Positions 1-10,936 of a stretch of DNA of 64,000 nt are shown here, in pieces; position 1 is the stretch's first letter, and each line of letters starts with the position of its first letter. The notes beneath the pieces were generated by a model, which ran no database searches, was not told where the DNA came from, and worked only from the letters and a program-made list of their open reading frames with translations. This stretch comes from Agapanthus africanus (lineage: Eukaryota > Streptophyta > Magnoliopsida > Asparagales > Amaryllidaceae), in assembly GCA_030015575.1 (NCBI GenBank), contig CM057338.1, positions 777,307,864 to 777,371,863 on the forward strand. Reading direction: 5' to 3'. Position numbers and translations under genes: made by a program.

Positions 1-857
1 TCCGGTCTGTTCGTCTGATATGTCGCATATCTCGCCTAGGGGTGGTAAACGTCAGACCCCAATAGCTTGATAAGTCGTGTCGATATGAGGCCTATAACAG
101 TTCGAGAAACTACTGGTAACACTTACCAGTAAATCTCAACAACCCTGGCTAGGGATTTCCGGTTATAGCCAATCGAACACAGCGCAACATCAACTCCCTA
201 TACCGGGAGAGATGAATCCCCTCCTATCGCTCATTGCCTCCATGTGATTCGGGACTGTACCCAAAAACCACCGTTTTGCACGCCCTCTTGGACGTGGTAA
301 GGTGGAAATCAAAGCACAGTGGGAACCACACAAGACTCTATGATGATCTCGGGTCAACAGACTATTCTGTACCAGTGTCACCAGAGAACTGCCATCTGAC
401 GTAAGGTATAATACCATCTGGGAGTTCTCGGCGAGTCCGTCCAGTGTACCCAGTCTCCACTGAGCACCCGTATATCATCTCTGATGTCAAACACCAATGG
501 ATATGGGATCATCCATCTCCCATCTGTATGGGTTAAGAAGGTATACGCTAGTCTACTATGGTCTATCGATGCCCCGTCTCGATACACCCACGACTATGGA
601 CCTTGAAGGATGTACTTTTGGACTACCATGTCCCCACTAGTATGATCCGCATCATAGTCCAGGTAGTCAAGTACACATCCTAGGGGCTTTACCAACATGT
701 AACAGAGAGACAATCAGTATACACGTTAAGGTAAAGAGTAACCAGATAGCATACTATCATGTCGAGCAAGAAAGTCCTCCCTATATATGTCCAAGCATCC
801 ACTACAATATACATCCTATGTATAGTAATGGCCTCTAGGGCATACATATAACTAACA
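1..857 (-). mobile_element. Element F: outer part of an Angela-like LTR (Ty1/copia), continues left of window
   Basis: This stretch matches the outer 857 bp of the LTRs of elements A (to 19135) and D (to 42193). On the minus strand the LTR begins at 857 with TGTTAGTTATATGTATGCCC. The sequence to its right is not a polypurine tract but the interior of another element (H), so 857 is an outer edge of F. The bases after it, GTTAT at 858-862, are the expected target-site copy; the partner lies left of the window. Whether F is a complete element or a solo LTR cannot be told from here. It is a fossil of the A/D/F group. Confidence 0.85.
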
Positions 858-2112
858 GTTATATCTCACTTTATAAAAATAAACGTACAGATATATCAAT
901 TTGAAATTGGTGCATAACAACGGATATTCAAAACCAAATATTTGCCGTCCAGCAAACAACCCAGATGACTTCCTCAAATATCACCAATTACAACGAATCC
1001 CGATATAATGAGGATGATCACCTAATTCCCAATAACTTGCTCCCACTCATCATCTGTAAAACCATACAGATGTGAGAATCAAACCTGGTAAATGCATACC
1101 CTGGAGCAAGGACTAATTGGGAAATCAGTTTTCTTTTAACAGTACACAGTGAAACTGAAACATGTAAATGTATCGAAGGGGTATCCGGGTATTCTTAGTA
1201 ATGCCTCTTCCATTTTCCACATTCATGACTATAACCGTATATTTCTTTGCCATCTCTCCAAATCCCTTTATATGTCTTTAGTCATTACTTTCTGTACACC
1301 CTTTTAGGCTAAATGGTTTTCTTCCCTCCCTACCGTTCGGCACCAGCCTATGGTTTGGAAGAAGACTATCCAATAAGCATAATGGGTGTACTCTCCTAAT
1401 CCTCGGAGCACTCGCAACCCGAGAGAAGGTAAAGATAAAAGTCAACTGAATAAACCTTATTCCTATTTCTCCTGAACCAGAATCCATCCCAAAACTGGAA
1501 AAAGTTCCTTCGAGTTCTTATATAACCAAACGATGGAGTATCCAAATAACTGTGGATCTTCATAGTGATACGGAGTGTCCTAGAGAAATACAAAGGTGAA
1601 GTAGGATTGGCGAAGAAATACTTGGTTTGGTCGTGAATAGCAGTCGCAATTTACTTTGCCCTCTTACTAATCCCTTTATTTGTCTTAACTTATTACCTTC
1701 TGTACACCATCGTTAGGCTAATTGGTTTTCTTCATTCCCTACCGTTCGGCACCAGCCTATGGTTTGGAAGAAGACTATCCAATTAGCGTAACAGGTGTAC
1801 CGTCCTAATCCAAGGAGCACTCGCAACCTGAGAGAAGGTAAAAGGAAAAAACAACTGAATAGTCCTATTCATTTTCTCCAGAATCGGAAACCATCCTCGA
1901 ATCTGGAACAAGTTCCTTCGAGTTCGTATATAACCATACGATGGTTTTATCCAATGGAAGTGGATGTTCATAGTAATACGGGGTGTTCTGGAGAAAAGGG
2001 TAAAAGTAGGATGGCAATGAGGTATGCAACTCTGACAATCCAAAAGCCAGCGTTTTAGGAAGGTTCGGTTAACATGGTCACTGAGTCATAGTCAAGGGTC
2101 GGGTCATGGTCG

Positions 2113-2140
2113 CTGCCAAAGAGAGAGAGAAAAGAAACAC
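2113..2140 (-). promoter_or_regulatory. Pyrimidine tract plus CAG of H (3' splice-site-like)
   Basis: On the minus strand, TTTCTTTTCTCTCTCTCTTTGGCAG then CGACC, at the same leader end as in E and G. Confidence 0.45.
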
Positions 2141-2421
2141 TCTGCGTGCACTCAAACTTAGATCAGAATGGTTATCATTTTATCTAATCAGGAAACCTCC
2201 CACTGTAACCTCAAATTCTCCTCCAAAACTGAAAGAAGAATTAGTCGGGATCACCCGAGGAGTAAACCAACTCATCAGTGGGAATCGGGATCCAACTATC
2301 ATCGCATGATAACGTGATGGAATCCACTCAAGTTATCACACTCCAGAAGGTATGCGCATATCTGGCAAGTTTCAGTTTCTTTAGAAACTCCCGATGTGAT
2401 TTTTACCCCTTACTCTTATGA

Positions 2422-2618
2422 CCTTGACTTTGGCCAACAAATCATAAGTCACATATCAAGTTCTACCCGTCATTGTCCAGGTTAATTTGAACCCACCCGT
2501 ACCTACCCTTGACTTTGGCCAACAAGACATTACGAATGTCCCAAACTAACGCATCTATCTATGCAATAGAAAAGTAACAAATAGCTACCATACACTATGC
2601 CTTGACTTTGGCCAACAA
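2422..2618 (-). promoter_or_regulatory. Three-hairpin array in leader of H
   Basis: Plus-strand motif CCTTGACTTTGGCCAACAA at 2422, 2507 and 2600 (spacings 85 and 93). Outer stems CTTATGA/TCATAAG (2422 copy) and CTATG/CATAG (2600 copy) are kept although the inner loop differs from that of G and E. Confidence 0.85.
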
Positions 2619-3087
2619 ACATAGCATGAATACTAAGTGTTACCCGTCTGAAATGACGGAGGGCTACGAATGGTTTTTGGCGAAAAAGCTTTAACGTAAT
2701 GAACTTGATATCGTTGAAGGAACCGGATAGCTTTTTATAAAAATATAGTGGCGAAAACCTTCGCTAAAGAGGTCACTCCTGGTGAGGGGATCTCGGCTCT
2801 TTCCCCGTAGAATAAGGTGCAGGATATTCCAACTGAATACCGCGATGCAAAGCAAAAGGCAATCGGCTATAATAAAGTTATTACCCTGACGCAAACTTCT
2901 GTCCAAGGGGTCACTCCCGGTGAATGGATCTCGGCCCTTGCCTCGTCGACTGAGGTGCTGGATATTCATAACTGAATACCACTGTGCAAAACAAAAGAGA
3001 ACGTCCTTGCAATAACAGCTTTTGGAAAAATGTTCCAACAACATCAGAATAGGTTTGTTTAGCTTGTATTGATCCGAACCAATGCAG

Positions 3088-5209
3088 TGTTGGAGATAGT
3101 GCCCTCAGAGTCAATTATTGGATCACAGGCACGTGATTGTAATGATTGATGAAGGACCCATCCCGATAGGACAGTCTTACTCAAGATGATAGTATGCTAT
3201 CTGGTTTATCTTTATCACTGTGTACTGCTTTAGGTGACATTACTGATCACTATTGCACGTTGATAGAGCCCCTAGGATTCTTGCTTGACTACCAGCAGTA
3301 TGAGGGCGATCATATACGTGGGAGCGGGAGTCTATAAGCACATCCTTAAAAGGTCCCTAGTCGAGGGAGTTTCAAGACAGGGCATCGATACTCCAGAGTA
3401 GACTAGTGTATACAGTCGAGACCCCGACGAGGGGCGGTGGCCGGTCTCACAAGCCACTGGTTTCAGTTGGTTCACCTTAGATGTATATAGGTGCTCATTG
3501 GGTAATGAGTACACCGGACAGGACTCGGCGGGAACCTGCTAGTTGGTATTATACCTAGCGTCAGATAGCAGTTCCCTGGTGACATGTGTACAGGTTAGTT
3601 CATCGACCTGAGATCGTCATTTGTCTCGTGTGAGTTCCCACTGTGCTTTGATTACTACCCTACCATGCTCAAAAGAGACGTGCAAACAGGTTTTAGTTGG
3701 GTACAGTCCCGAGCCACATGGAGGCAGTGAGCTGATCTGTAGGGGTTCGTCTCTCCCGGTATTGGGGGTGAGGCCGCGCTGTGTCTAGGAGAGCCATTAC
3801 ACGAAGTCCTTGGCCAAGGCAGGAGATTTACTGGTAGGTATTCCAGTAGTATCTCAGGGTGTTCTGGGCTACTCTCCGACACGACTTGTATCGCTTTTGG
3901 GGGTCTGACTTTTACCAACCCCCTAGGCCCGCCATGCGATACTCATAGACGAACGGACCGGACTGTACGGATATTGTCACTGACAGGCTCAGTAGGGTGT
4001 CAGGATGAGTTCGCTCATCGACGTCCCTTTTGGTCAATACCTGGTATCCCGTTACGTATAGGCTAATACCTCTGACGTGCTAGTGGTTAAATCCACAACC
4101 AAAATATTGAAGAGTCTTTAGAGTCCTCCACAGACCGTTTTCTCAAGTTTCGGGCGAAACACTGTAGAGGCCGTATGGAGATATTGCAGGGTTCGATCAG
4201 ATACGTGCGGTATTGCACGGATCATGATCTGACGGTTTTTACTAGCGGGCTTTGGTTTAAGTCGGATCCTAGTATTGTACGGTGTAGATTTTGTATCATT
4301 GCATTTGTATTCGGTCGGAACACAAATGCGGGTATGTATATACAGTCACAGGGTTTTCCTGTAATTTATTACGGGATTAGTTTTCTGAAGTTGCCCGTTT
4401 GCATTCCGTTCCGGCCAGTTTTCCTTTGTTCCTTCCCGGCCGGACTTTTCCGATGGAGGGGTTATTTGCAAGTGTGCAAATTATCTTTTGTGGAGGTGTT
4501 ATTTGCTTTTGTGGCTTCTTGATGGTTTAAGCATCTTTGCTTTTTTCATTCATGATGGTTTTCATTAATGGGAAAGGATTTGTGATGAGATTTGATTTGC
4601 ATTTTCTTGTGAGGCTTGCTTTTGGATGTGGTCACCTCTTTTGATTCCTACACTCACCTCCCTTCATGATTTATTCTTTTTCCCTCCACCATGAGGAAGG
4701 CCCGGCCACTTTTTTTTGAGGAAGTGAGACGATTTCTTTTGGTGGGGAAAAATTATTGATTTCATTCTTCATGTATCAAAGTTCTTAACTCCTCTTCAAA
4801 GCTTATTCCTCCACCTTCATATCCTTTATGGCAACTTCATAACCCCAAAGAGACAAGTTCATACACTAGCCTACAGCATATCTTGGGCACGTCGGCTCGC
4901 CAACTTCGTGCTCGAGTTGCCTCGGTCCAGAAGTAGGAGCCCGTTAAAGAACCCGGCGATGTGGTACCCGTTTCGACGAGGAGGTGATGACCAGAGATTC
5001 CGCGAGGAGATCGGAGTGGAGGCGAAGACCGAAGGACACGAATCCCTCGGTATAGCTTCCTTCCCTTTTTCTAGTTTGCTAGGAGTAGGTTAATGGCCCG
5101 ATCCGGGGTTTATAGTGCGCGGTGGTGCCGGATTACAGTTTTAGTAAAGTTTTTCGTTTCCGCATTTCCGGCGTCGGATTGATGGTCGGGGCGCCACCGT
5201 GCACTTACA
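3088..5209 (+). repeat. 5' LTR of G
   Basis: It starts TGTTGGAGATAGTGCCCTCA and ends CTTACA. The start resembles the TGTTGGAGATATGCCCTAGAGG-type start known from Angela/BARE LTRs (established family knowledge). It is repeated at 10937-13059 with about 3.5% substitutions. It includes the near-palindrome TTTGCA-n4-TGCAAA around 4464-4483. Open frames inside it recur in both LTRs simply because the LTRs are copies; none looks like a gene. Confidence 0.95.
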
Positions 5210-5210
5210 C

Positions 5211-5222
5211 TGGTATCAGAGC
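5211..5222 (+). other. Primer binding site of G (initiator Met tRNA)
   Basis: TGGTATCAGAGC lies one base after the LTR end. It is complementary to the 3' end of plant initiator methionine tRNA, the usual primer for copia elements. Confidence 0.92.
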
Positions 5223-5420
5223 CACGCCATTAACTTAGCCTAGCTTGCTCTAATATGTTTAGAACTCAATCGAACAAAAATCCCAAAAACCGTATTTTCT
5301 AGTGCATAAGTTTCTGTCGATTTTGTTTTGGCTCGAAATTTTTTTCAATACGTTGCAGAAACATGTGCAGGGAATTCTAAGTAATCTGAGAAAATTTGGT
5401 CGCGTGACGTCACCTTTCCA

Positions 5421-5466
5421 CCGCGGAACCACGGCCAAACCCACGCATTGGCCGCGGTTCCGCCGC
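5421..5466 (+). repeat. GC-rich inverted repeat in leader of G
   Basis: CGCGGAACC...GGCCAA pairs with TTGGCC...GGTTCCGC across a 9-10 nt loop, about 200 nt after the primer site and inside AT-rich sequence. Similar CCGCGG-rich inverted repeats occupy the same place in B (16139-16189), E (about 56094-56142), A (about 25048-25100) and D (about 47914-47960). Confidence 0.8.
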
Positions 5467-6654
5467 ATGGTTGACTGTTCATTGCACCAAATTTTCACAG
5501 TAGGCTTCTGACTTGAGAATAGGGTTTTGGGAATATTCTGTTTGGGCCCAGATTTTCTTTGAGTGCTACACTAGTGCTTGGGACCCACTTCGATAAATTT
5601 GATCGATCGAATATTTTAAACATGTTAGTTCATAGTATTTACATTATATCTGCGACCGTGAATGTCATTTGATCGGTAAATCCTGTCTAACTGCTATAGC
5701 CCTTTTAGACGAATTTGCGAACGTGACATTCACGTTGATGTTCTGTGTTGTGCTGTGAAGTTGCGGATTGGTCGTGGGAGATAGCCTGGATGCAATGGTA
5801 GTACAGTTTTATTTTATATGTACATTTGATATTGCGGGGCGAGCGTCCGACATGTGGACTGTCGTCACTGCCTGTTTGTATATTATTCTTTTGGGCCACG
5901 ACCGGGTCGAGGTCGATGTACCCGTTGTATGTATATTTTACTTACTGTACTTGGATTACCCCGCGGTGGGGTGCACGGATAGCCGGGTTCTAGAGGGCAA
6001 CGGGCCCGCATCTCATGGTGTTAAGACGGAGGGGGCTTTACTCTAGAATTGGCGGGCTATTCGCCGCACTCGTAGGGGGGTACAGGTTGACCGAAGGAGG
6101 GGTGCCTAAGTTACCGGATTCCATGAAGTGCTGGGTGGTCCATTCACGTTGCTGAAAGGGGCTGCCTCGCTTCAGGTTTTGGCGGGTAACTTGCCGCGCC
6201 CATAGGGGTCTAGGATTTCATTGCACAGGCTATCCCTACGACCAGGGGAACGTCGGGTTTCAGTAGTGGCTCTATGAAACCCGGGGATCCCAGATATCTG
6301 TATTGTTCTGTGATGCTGGTTACATTTCTGTGATGTTGCATTTTATCACGCCTTGATCGAATATTATATATTGATATATATACTAGTAGATGTTGTATAT
6401 GTTTTGCATCCGCGCTAGTCCAGTCCCCGCTCTGTCGTTAGTTAAGTTACCCTAACGGGTGATGACGGGACCCAGTGGCGAATGTTGATGGCATATACGT
6501 ACATCATTATTTTCTTTCTTTATTGGTGTGATCAATTAATGGGACTGCGTTGATTCGGATCAATGCAAGCTAAACAAACCTATTCTCATGTTGTTGGAAC
6601 ATTTTTTAAAAAGATGTTATTGCAAGGGCGTTCTCTTTTGTTTTGTACAGTGGT

Positions 6655-6870
6655 ATTCGGTTATGAATATCCAGCACCTCAGTCGACGAGGCAAGGGCCG
6701 AGATCTTTTCACCGGGAGTGACCCCTTGGACAGAAGTTTGCGTCAGGGAAATAACTTCACTATAGTCGATTACTTTTGCTTTGCATTATGGTATTCAGTT
6801 GGAATATCCTGCACCTCATTCTACGGGGAAAGAGCCGAGATCCCTTTACCGGGAGTGACCTCTTTAGCAA
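6655..6870 (+). repeat. Doubled leader unit of G (two copies, about 140 bp apart)
   Basis: Two copies of a unit each contain CCTC...GAGG-type, AAGGG...CCCTT-type and TCAC...GTGA-type short stems in the same order, ending near CCGGGAGTGACC. The same doubled unit is seen in E (57325-57404 and 57467-57536), A (about 23215-23300 and 23362-23450), D (about 45795-45880 and 45940-46030) and H (about 2770-2850 and 2900-2990), but not in B. Confidence 0.75.
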
Positions 6871-7010
6871 AGGTTTTCGCCATTATATTTTTATAAAGCT
6901 ATCCAGTTCCTTCAACGATATCAAGTTCATTACGTTAAAGGTTTTTCGCCAGAAACCATTCGTAGCCCTCCGTCGTTTCAGATGGGTAGCACATAGTATT
7001 CATGCTATGT

Positions 7011-7207
7011 TTGTTGACCTTCGTCAAGGCATAGTGTATGGTAGCTGCTTGTTACCTTTCTGCTGCATAGATAGATGCGTTGCTTTGGAACAGTCGTATA
7101 GCCTTGTTGACCTTCGTCAAGGGCTTGTACGGGTGGGTTCAAATTAACCTGGACAATGACGTGTAGAACTTGACATGTGACTTATGATTTGTTGACCTTC
7201 GTCAAGG
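7011..7207 (+). promoter_or_regulatory. Three-hairpin array in leader of G
   Basis: TTGTTGACCTTCGTCAAGG occurs at 7011, 7104 and 7189 (spacings 93 and 85). Each has an inner stem TTGAC/GTCAA with a CTTC loop and an outer stem formed by the flanks: CTATG/CATAG around the first and CTTATGA/TCATAAG around the third. Function unknown; candidates are an RNA packaging, dimerisation or translation element. The motif also contains TTGACC, the core of a W-box, so a DNA-level role is possible. Confidence 0.85.
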
Positions 7208-7607
7208 TCATAAGAGCATGGGGCAAAAATCACATTGGGAGTTTCTAAAGAAACTGAAACTTGCCAGATATGCGCATACTTTCTGGAATGTGATAACGTG
7301 AGCGGATTCCGTCACGTTATCATGCGATGATAGTTGGATCCCGATTCCCACTGATGAGTTAGTTTACTCCTCAGGTGATCCCGACTAATTCTTCTTTCAG
7401 GTTTGGGGAAGAATTTGACGTTACAGTGGGAGGTTTCCTGATTAGATAAAGTGATAACCATTCTGATCTAGGTTAGAGTGCACGCCGAGTGTTTCTTTTC
7501 TCTTTCTCTTTGGCAGCGACCGTGACCCGACCCTTGACTATGACTCAGTGACCAAGTTGACCGAACCTTCTTAAACACTGGATTTTGGATTGTCAGAGTT
7601 GCAAACC

Positions 7608-8405
7608 TCATTGCCACTCCTACTTTAACCCTTTTCTCCAGGACACCCCATATTACTACGAACGTCCACTTCCATTGGATAAAACCATCGTATGGTTATA
7701 TACGAACTCGAAGGAATTTATTCGAGGATGGTTTCCGGTTCTGGAGAAAACGAATAAGACTATTCAGTTGTCTTTTCCTTTTACCTTCTCTCAGGTTGTG
7801 AGTACTCCTTGGTTTAGGAGATAGTACACCTATTACGCAAATTGGATAGTCTTCTTCCAAACCATAGGCAGGTGCCGACCGGTAGGGAATGAAGAAAACC
7901 AATTAGCCTAAACGGTGTACAGAAGGTATTAAGTTAAGGCAAATAAAGGGATTAGTAAGAGGGCCAAGTAAACTGCGACTGCTATTCACGACCAAACCAA
8001 ATATTTCTTCGCCAATCCTACATCACCTTTGTATTTCTCCAGAACACTCCGTATCACTACAAAGATCCACATTTTATTGGATACTCAATCGTATGGTTAT
8101 ATACGAACTCGAAAGGAACTTGTTCCAGTTCGGGGATGGATTCTGGTTCAGGAGAAATAGGAATAAGGTTTATTCAGTTGTCTTTTATCTTTACCTTCTC
8201 TCGGGTTGCGAGTGCTCCTAGGATTAGGACCGTACACCCATTATGCTTATTGGATAGTCCTTCCAAACCATAGGCTGGTGCCGAACGGTAGGGAAGGAAG
8301 AAAACCATTTGGCCTAAAGGGGTGTGCAGAAGGTAATGACTAAAGACATATGAAGGGATGTGGAAAGATGGCATAGAAATATTCGGTTACAGTTGTGAAT
8401 CTGGA
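7608..8405 (+). repeat. Tandem pair of ~400 bp units of unknown origin in G
   Basis: Two diverged direct copies with a period of about 401 bp share landmarks such as TCTCCAGAACACTCCG-like starts, ATCGTATGGTTATATACGAA, and a tail reading CCAAACCATAGGCTGGTGCC-like. The pair sits just after the leader's pyrimidine tract and before the protease-like fossil, where gag would be expected. I recognise no protein domain in any frame. The same pair exists in E (58281-59076) and H (2020-1215, minus). Confidence 0.8.
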
Positions 8406-8514
8406 TAATGGAAGAGGCATTACTAGGAATACCAGGATACCCCTACGAAACATTTCAATATTTCAGTTTCACTGTGTACTGTTAAAAGAAAACTGATTTT
8501 CCAATTAGTCCTTG

Positions 8515-10920
8515 CTCCAGCGTATGTATTTACCAGTATGATTCTCACATCTGTATAGTTTTACAGATGATGAGTGCGAGTAAGCTATTGGGAATTAGGT
8601 GATTATCCCCATTATATCGGAATTCGTTGTAATTGGTGATATTTGAGGAAATCGCCTGGGTTGTTTGCCGGACGGCAAATGTTTGGTTTTGAATATCCAT
8701 TGTTATGCACCAATTTTAAATTGATATATCTGTACGTCTATTTTAATAGAGTGAGATATAACTTTTTGAAATTATGTCTATGACATTTACCTATATCAGT
8801 GGATGGTTAGGTAAGGAGCATTGAACAACGGTGTAATTCTTCTTAACCATAAGTACAGTTTTCAACCTACGACACACAGGGTTTGAGTTATTGAACTCAG
8901 GGGACTTATACAGAGTATTGTATATTGTCCAGTGTCCATTAGGACAGTGGGGTTGGTCCTCGTACTATATTCTGTTTACTTATGATTTCTCTAGTGCTTA
9001 GACAAGTGTTTCGTGGAAACACAAGGTCCAAGTTTTGAGAAGTTATAGGTATATGAATAAAGTAGAGAACCAGGTGTTGCAAGTATCGGGATTCTTCAAG
9101 GTAATCGAAGATGTAGATACTTATGTATGGTATTCAGTTGATAGTAATGATTAAGAGAACTTGCTTCTCTTTCAGGTTATTCATAATTGGAAACACTCCT
9201 AAGTTGAGTAACGCTGATCGGCCTCTCTCCATTTACTTCACATGCACTGGAGAGAGCTGCATGATTTGAATCTGGTTCAATTAAATCAGTGCCTCTATTT
9301 CTGTATTGGATATAGAATAGTTCATATCTTGACATTGTTAAGATACGGGGAGTTGTCCGGCTTATGCTTAAAACCAGACTCTGGATAACTCAAAGCACGT
9401 TTCCATAATGGCTGTTTGTGTGTTGACCCGGGCTATGATGAGGGTTGACATTCTACCATCTGGAAGATCAATAGTGATATTGTTCTAGACTCGCCACAGT
9501 TTTAAAAGAAATGGATTTTTTTTCAGAAAACAGTAGTGGGAGTATTGTAGAACTGGAAGTGATTCCAGAACCGCAAACGATTACTGAAGATTTGATAAGA
9601 ACCTAAAGATTCAATCTTGTTTGACATTCCATTGGCCACTCCGCAGATAAGGTGGGTAACCTCAGGCACCCGAGAGGTACTCCGATAGCCTCAAGGACGG
9701 TGGCAGGGAGGTTCTTGTTTACCCAGACTTGCCATTGTTGTTGTTCCAGGATATGAGACCCGGCAGGAGGATGAGTATAGCGTCGTTCTGAACTAGCTTT
9801 AGAAGTGTACGTCTATATGACTCTGCCAGAGGGTTGTCGTAGTCAGTGGGAGCAGCGGAAGCATTGGTGGACAAGTGGCTTATGTCTATTTATAGACTAA
9901 AGCAGATATAGCGGAGATAGATCATCTATTTCTGACGTGACAGTCATAGGTTTGACTTCATCAGAATAGGGTATGGATCTGTTAAGAAGGTAGTTGGGTG
10001 TTATGTCCTGGTATTTGGATGACATACACAGAGTAGGAAGTGAAATTCCTATACTACGATCGGTTATAATTTGGTTGTCACACAGTAGTTTCTCCATATG
10101 GGACTTGGATATTATATCAGACATTCTGGTTACTAGATCTATAGATCTGGATTTTGGTGGTTTCCCAATCAGGGTACTTAGACAGCATTCTAAGAGTTTT
10201 AAGAATGGGAGACTCCTGGCACGGTAGTGTACCTGCAGGTGATGTAGTCACCCTCTCTAAAGGTGTCTTACAGACTAAAGTAGAGAGGGATGTGCATGAT
10301 TGGCAGATCACTTGCTTAGGCAATTGAGTCAATCATGAGATGTCAAGTACCACACCAGATGTTGTTTTTGCAGTAGATGCAATAAGTTAATATTAATCCA
10401 ATCCTGGAGAAACATTAGGAAGCAGCTTTAGAACATAAGTGTGTGTCTAGGAATTGGATAACGGCAGCCTCCTTTAGGAGACGGTTATCATTCCAGGCTT
10501 CCAAGGTGACCTGGATGACAGAGTGACTATCAGAGTAATAGTTTTCCCTCTGACGAGGGGCATTATTTTGGACAGGTGATCCAGGCGGATACTGAGGGAG
10601 GCATAGCGCAGGATACTAATTAAGTTCAGTTGACGATACAGTCTAAGAAGTTTGGATTTGGAGTTCATTTATGAACTAGGTCCCATCAGATATCCAGACA
10701 TACTCTAAGACAGGTATTGCACATTTCGGGAGATGGTTTTCTCCGCGAACATGAGATAAAGAGAGACATAGAAAGAAACATCAGAGCGGATCCACTCACT
10801 GAGGCTATTCCTCGAACGCAATAGTTTCGCAAACGAGCTTTGTGAGACTGATTAGTAGAGGAGTTGGGTGTTCGGTATCACACGGGCTGTGAGTATGCGA
10901 CATAACAATAATTAGCCTTG
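8515..10920 (+). pseudogene. Fossil copia pol of G
   Basis: Nucleotide resemblance to B and A shows the remains, in copia order, of the protease site (about 8520-8560), the integrase (about 8970-9120), the linker to RT (about 9530-9610), the RT segment around the YVDD box (about 9990-10080) and the RT end and RNase H (about 10200-10900). It is broken dozens of times and no frame of useful length remains. The fossil pol of E shows the same pattern, so the decay predates their last common ancestor. Confidence 0.75.
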
Positions 10921-10923
10921 AGT

Positions 10924-10936
10924 GCAAGTAGGAGAT
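10924..10936 (+). other. Polypurine tract of G
   Basis: GCAAGTAGGAGAT abuts the 3' LTR and matches the tract GCAAGTGGGAGAT of E. It is the expected plus-strand priming site. Confidence 0.85.

Larger units (their letters stand above)
858..3087 (-). mobile_element. Element H, first surviving piece: Angela-like interior, oldest layer
   Basis: Read on the minus strand, this piece parallels the interior of E from about 57240 to 59420 and of G from about 6570 to 8760. In sense order it holds the doubled leader unit (about 2990-2770), the three-hairpin array (2618-2422), a pyrimidine tract ending in CAG (2140-2113), two copies of a roughly 400 bp unit (2020-1215) and decayed protease-region sequence. 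No LTR of H is visible. It is interrupted at 857/858 by F and at 3087/3088 by G, which makes it older than both. It is heavily decayed, with dozens of breaks, and has no credible coding frame left. Confidence 0.85.
5223..7516 (+). other. Long structured 5' leader of G
   Basis: This is about 2.3 kb between the primer site and the start of the former coding region. It holds a GC-rich inverted repeat at 5421-5466, paired GGCGGG...GCCGC...CGTAGGGG segments (about 6045-6080 and 6180-6215), a doubled hairpin unit (about 6655-6870), the three-hairpin array (7011-7207) and a terminal pyrimidine tract plus GGCAG (7490-7516). No long reading frame fits. The parallel leaders of B, E, A and D (and part of H) keep the same order of parts, although B lacks the doubled unit. 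Confidence 0.8.

Noticed and set aside
1215-2309. Short frames in H as small host genes
   Set aside because: The same sequence recurs in E and G as the doubled unit and leader end, and the frames are not shared.
7011-7207. Regularly spaced repeats resembling a CRISPR array
   Set aside because: Only three units, plant retrotransposon context, and the spacers are themselves conserved between elements rather than unique.
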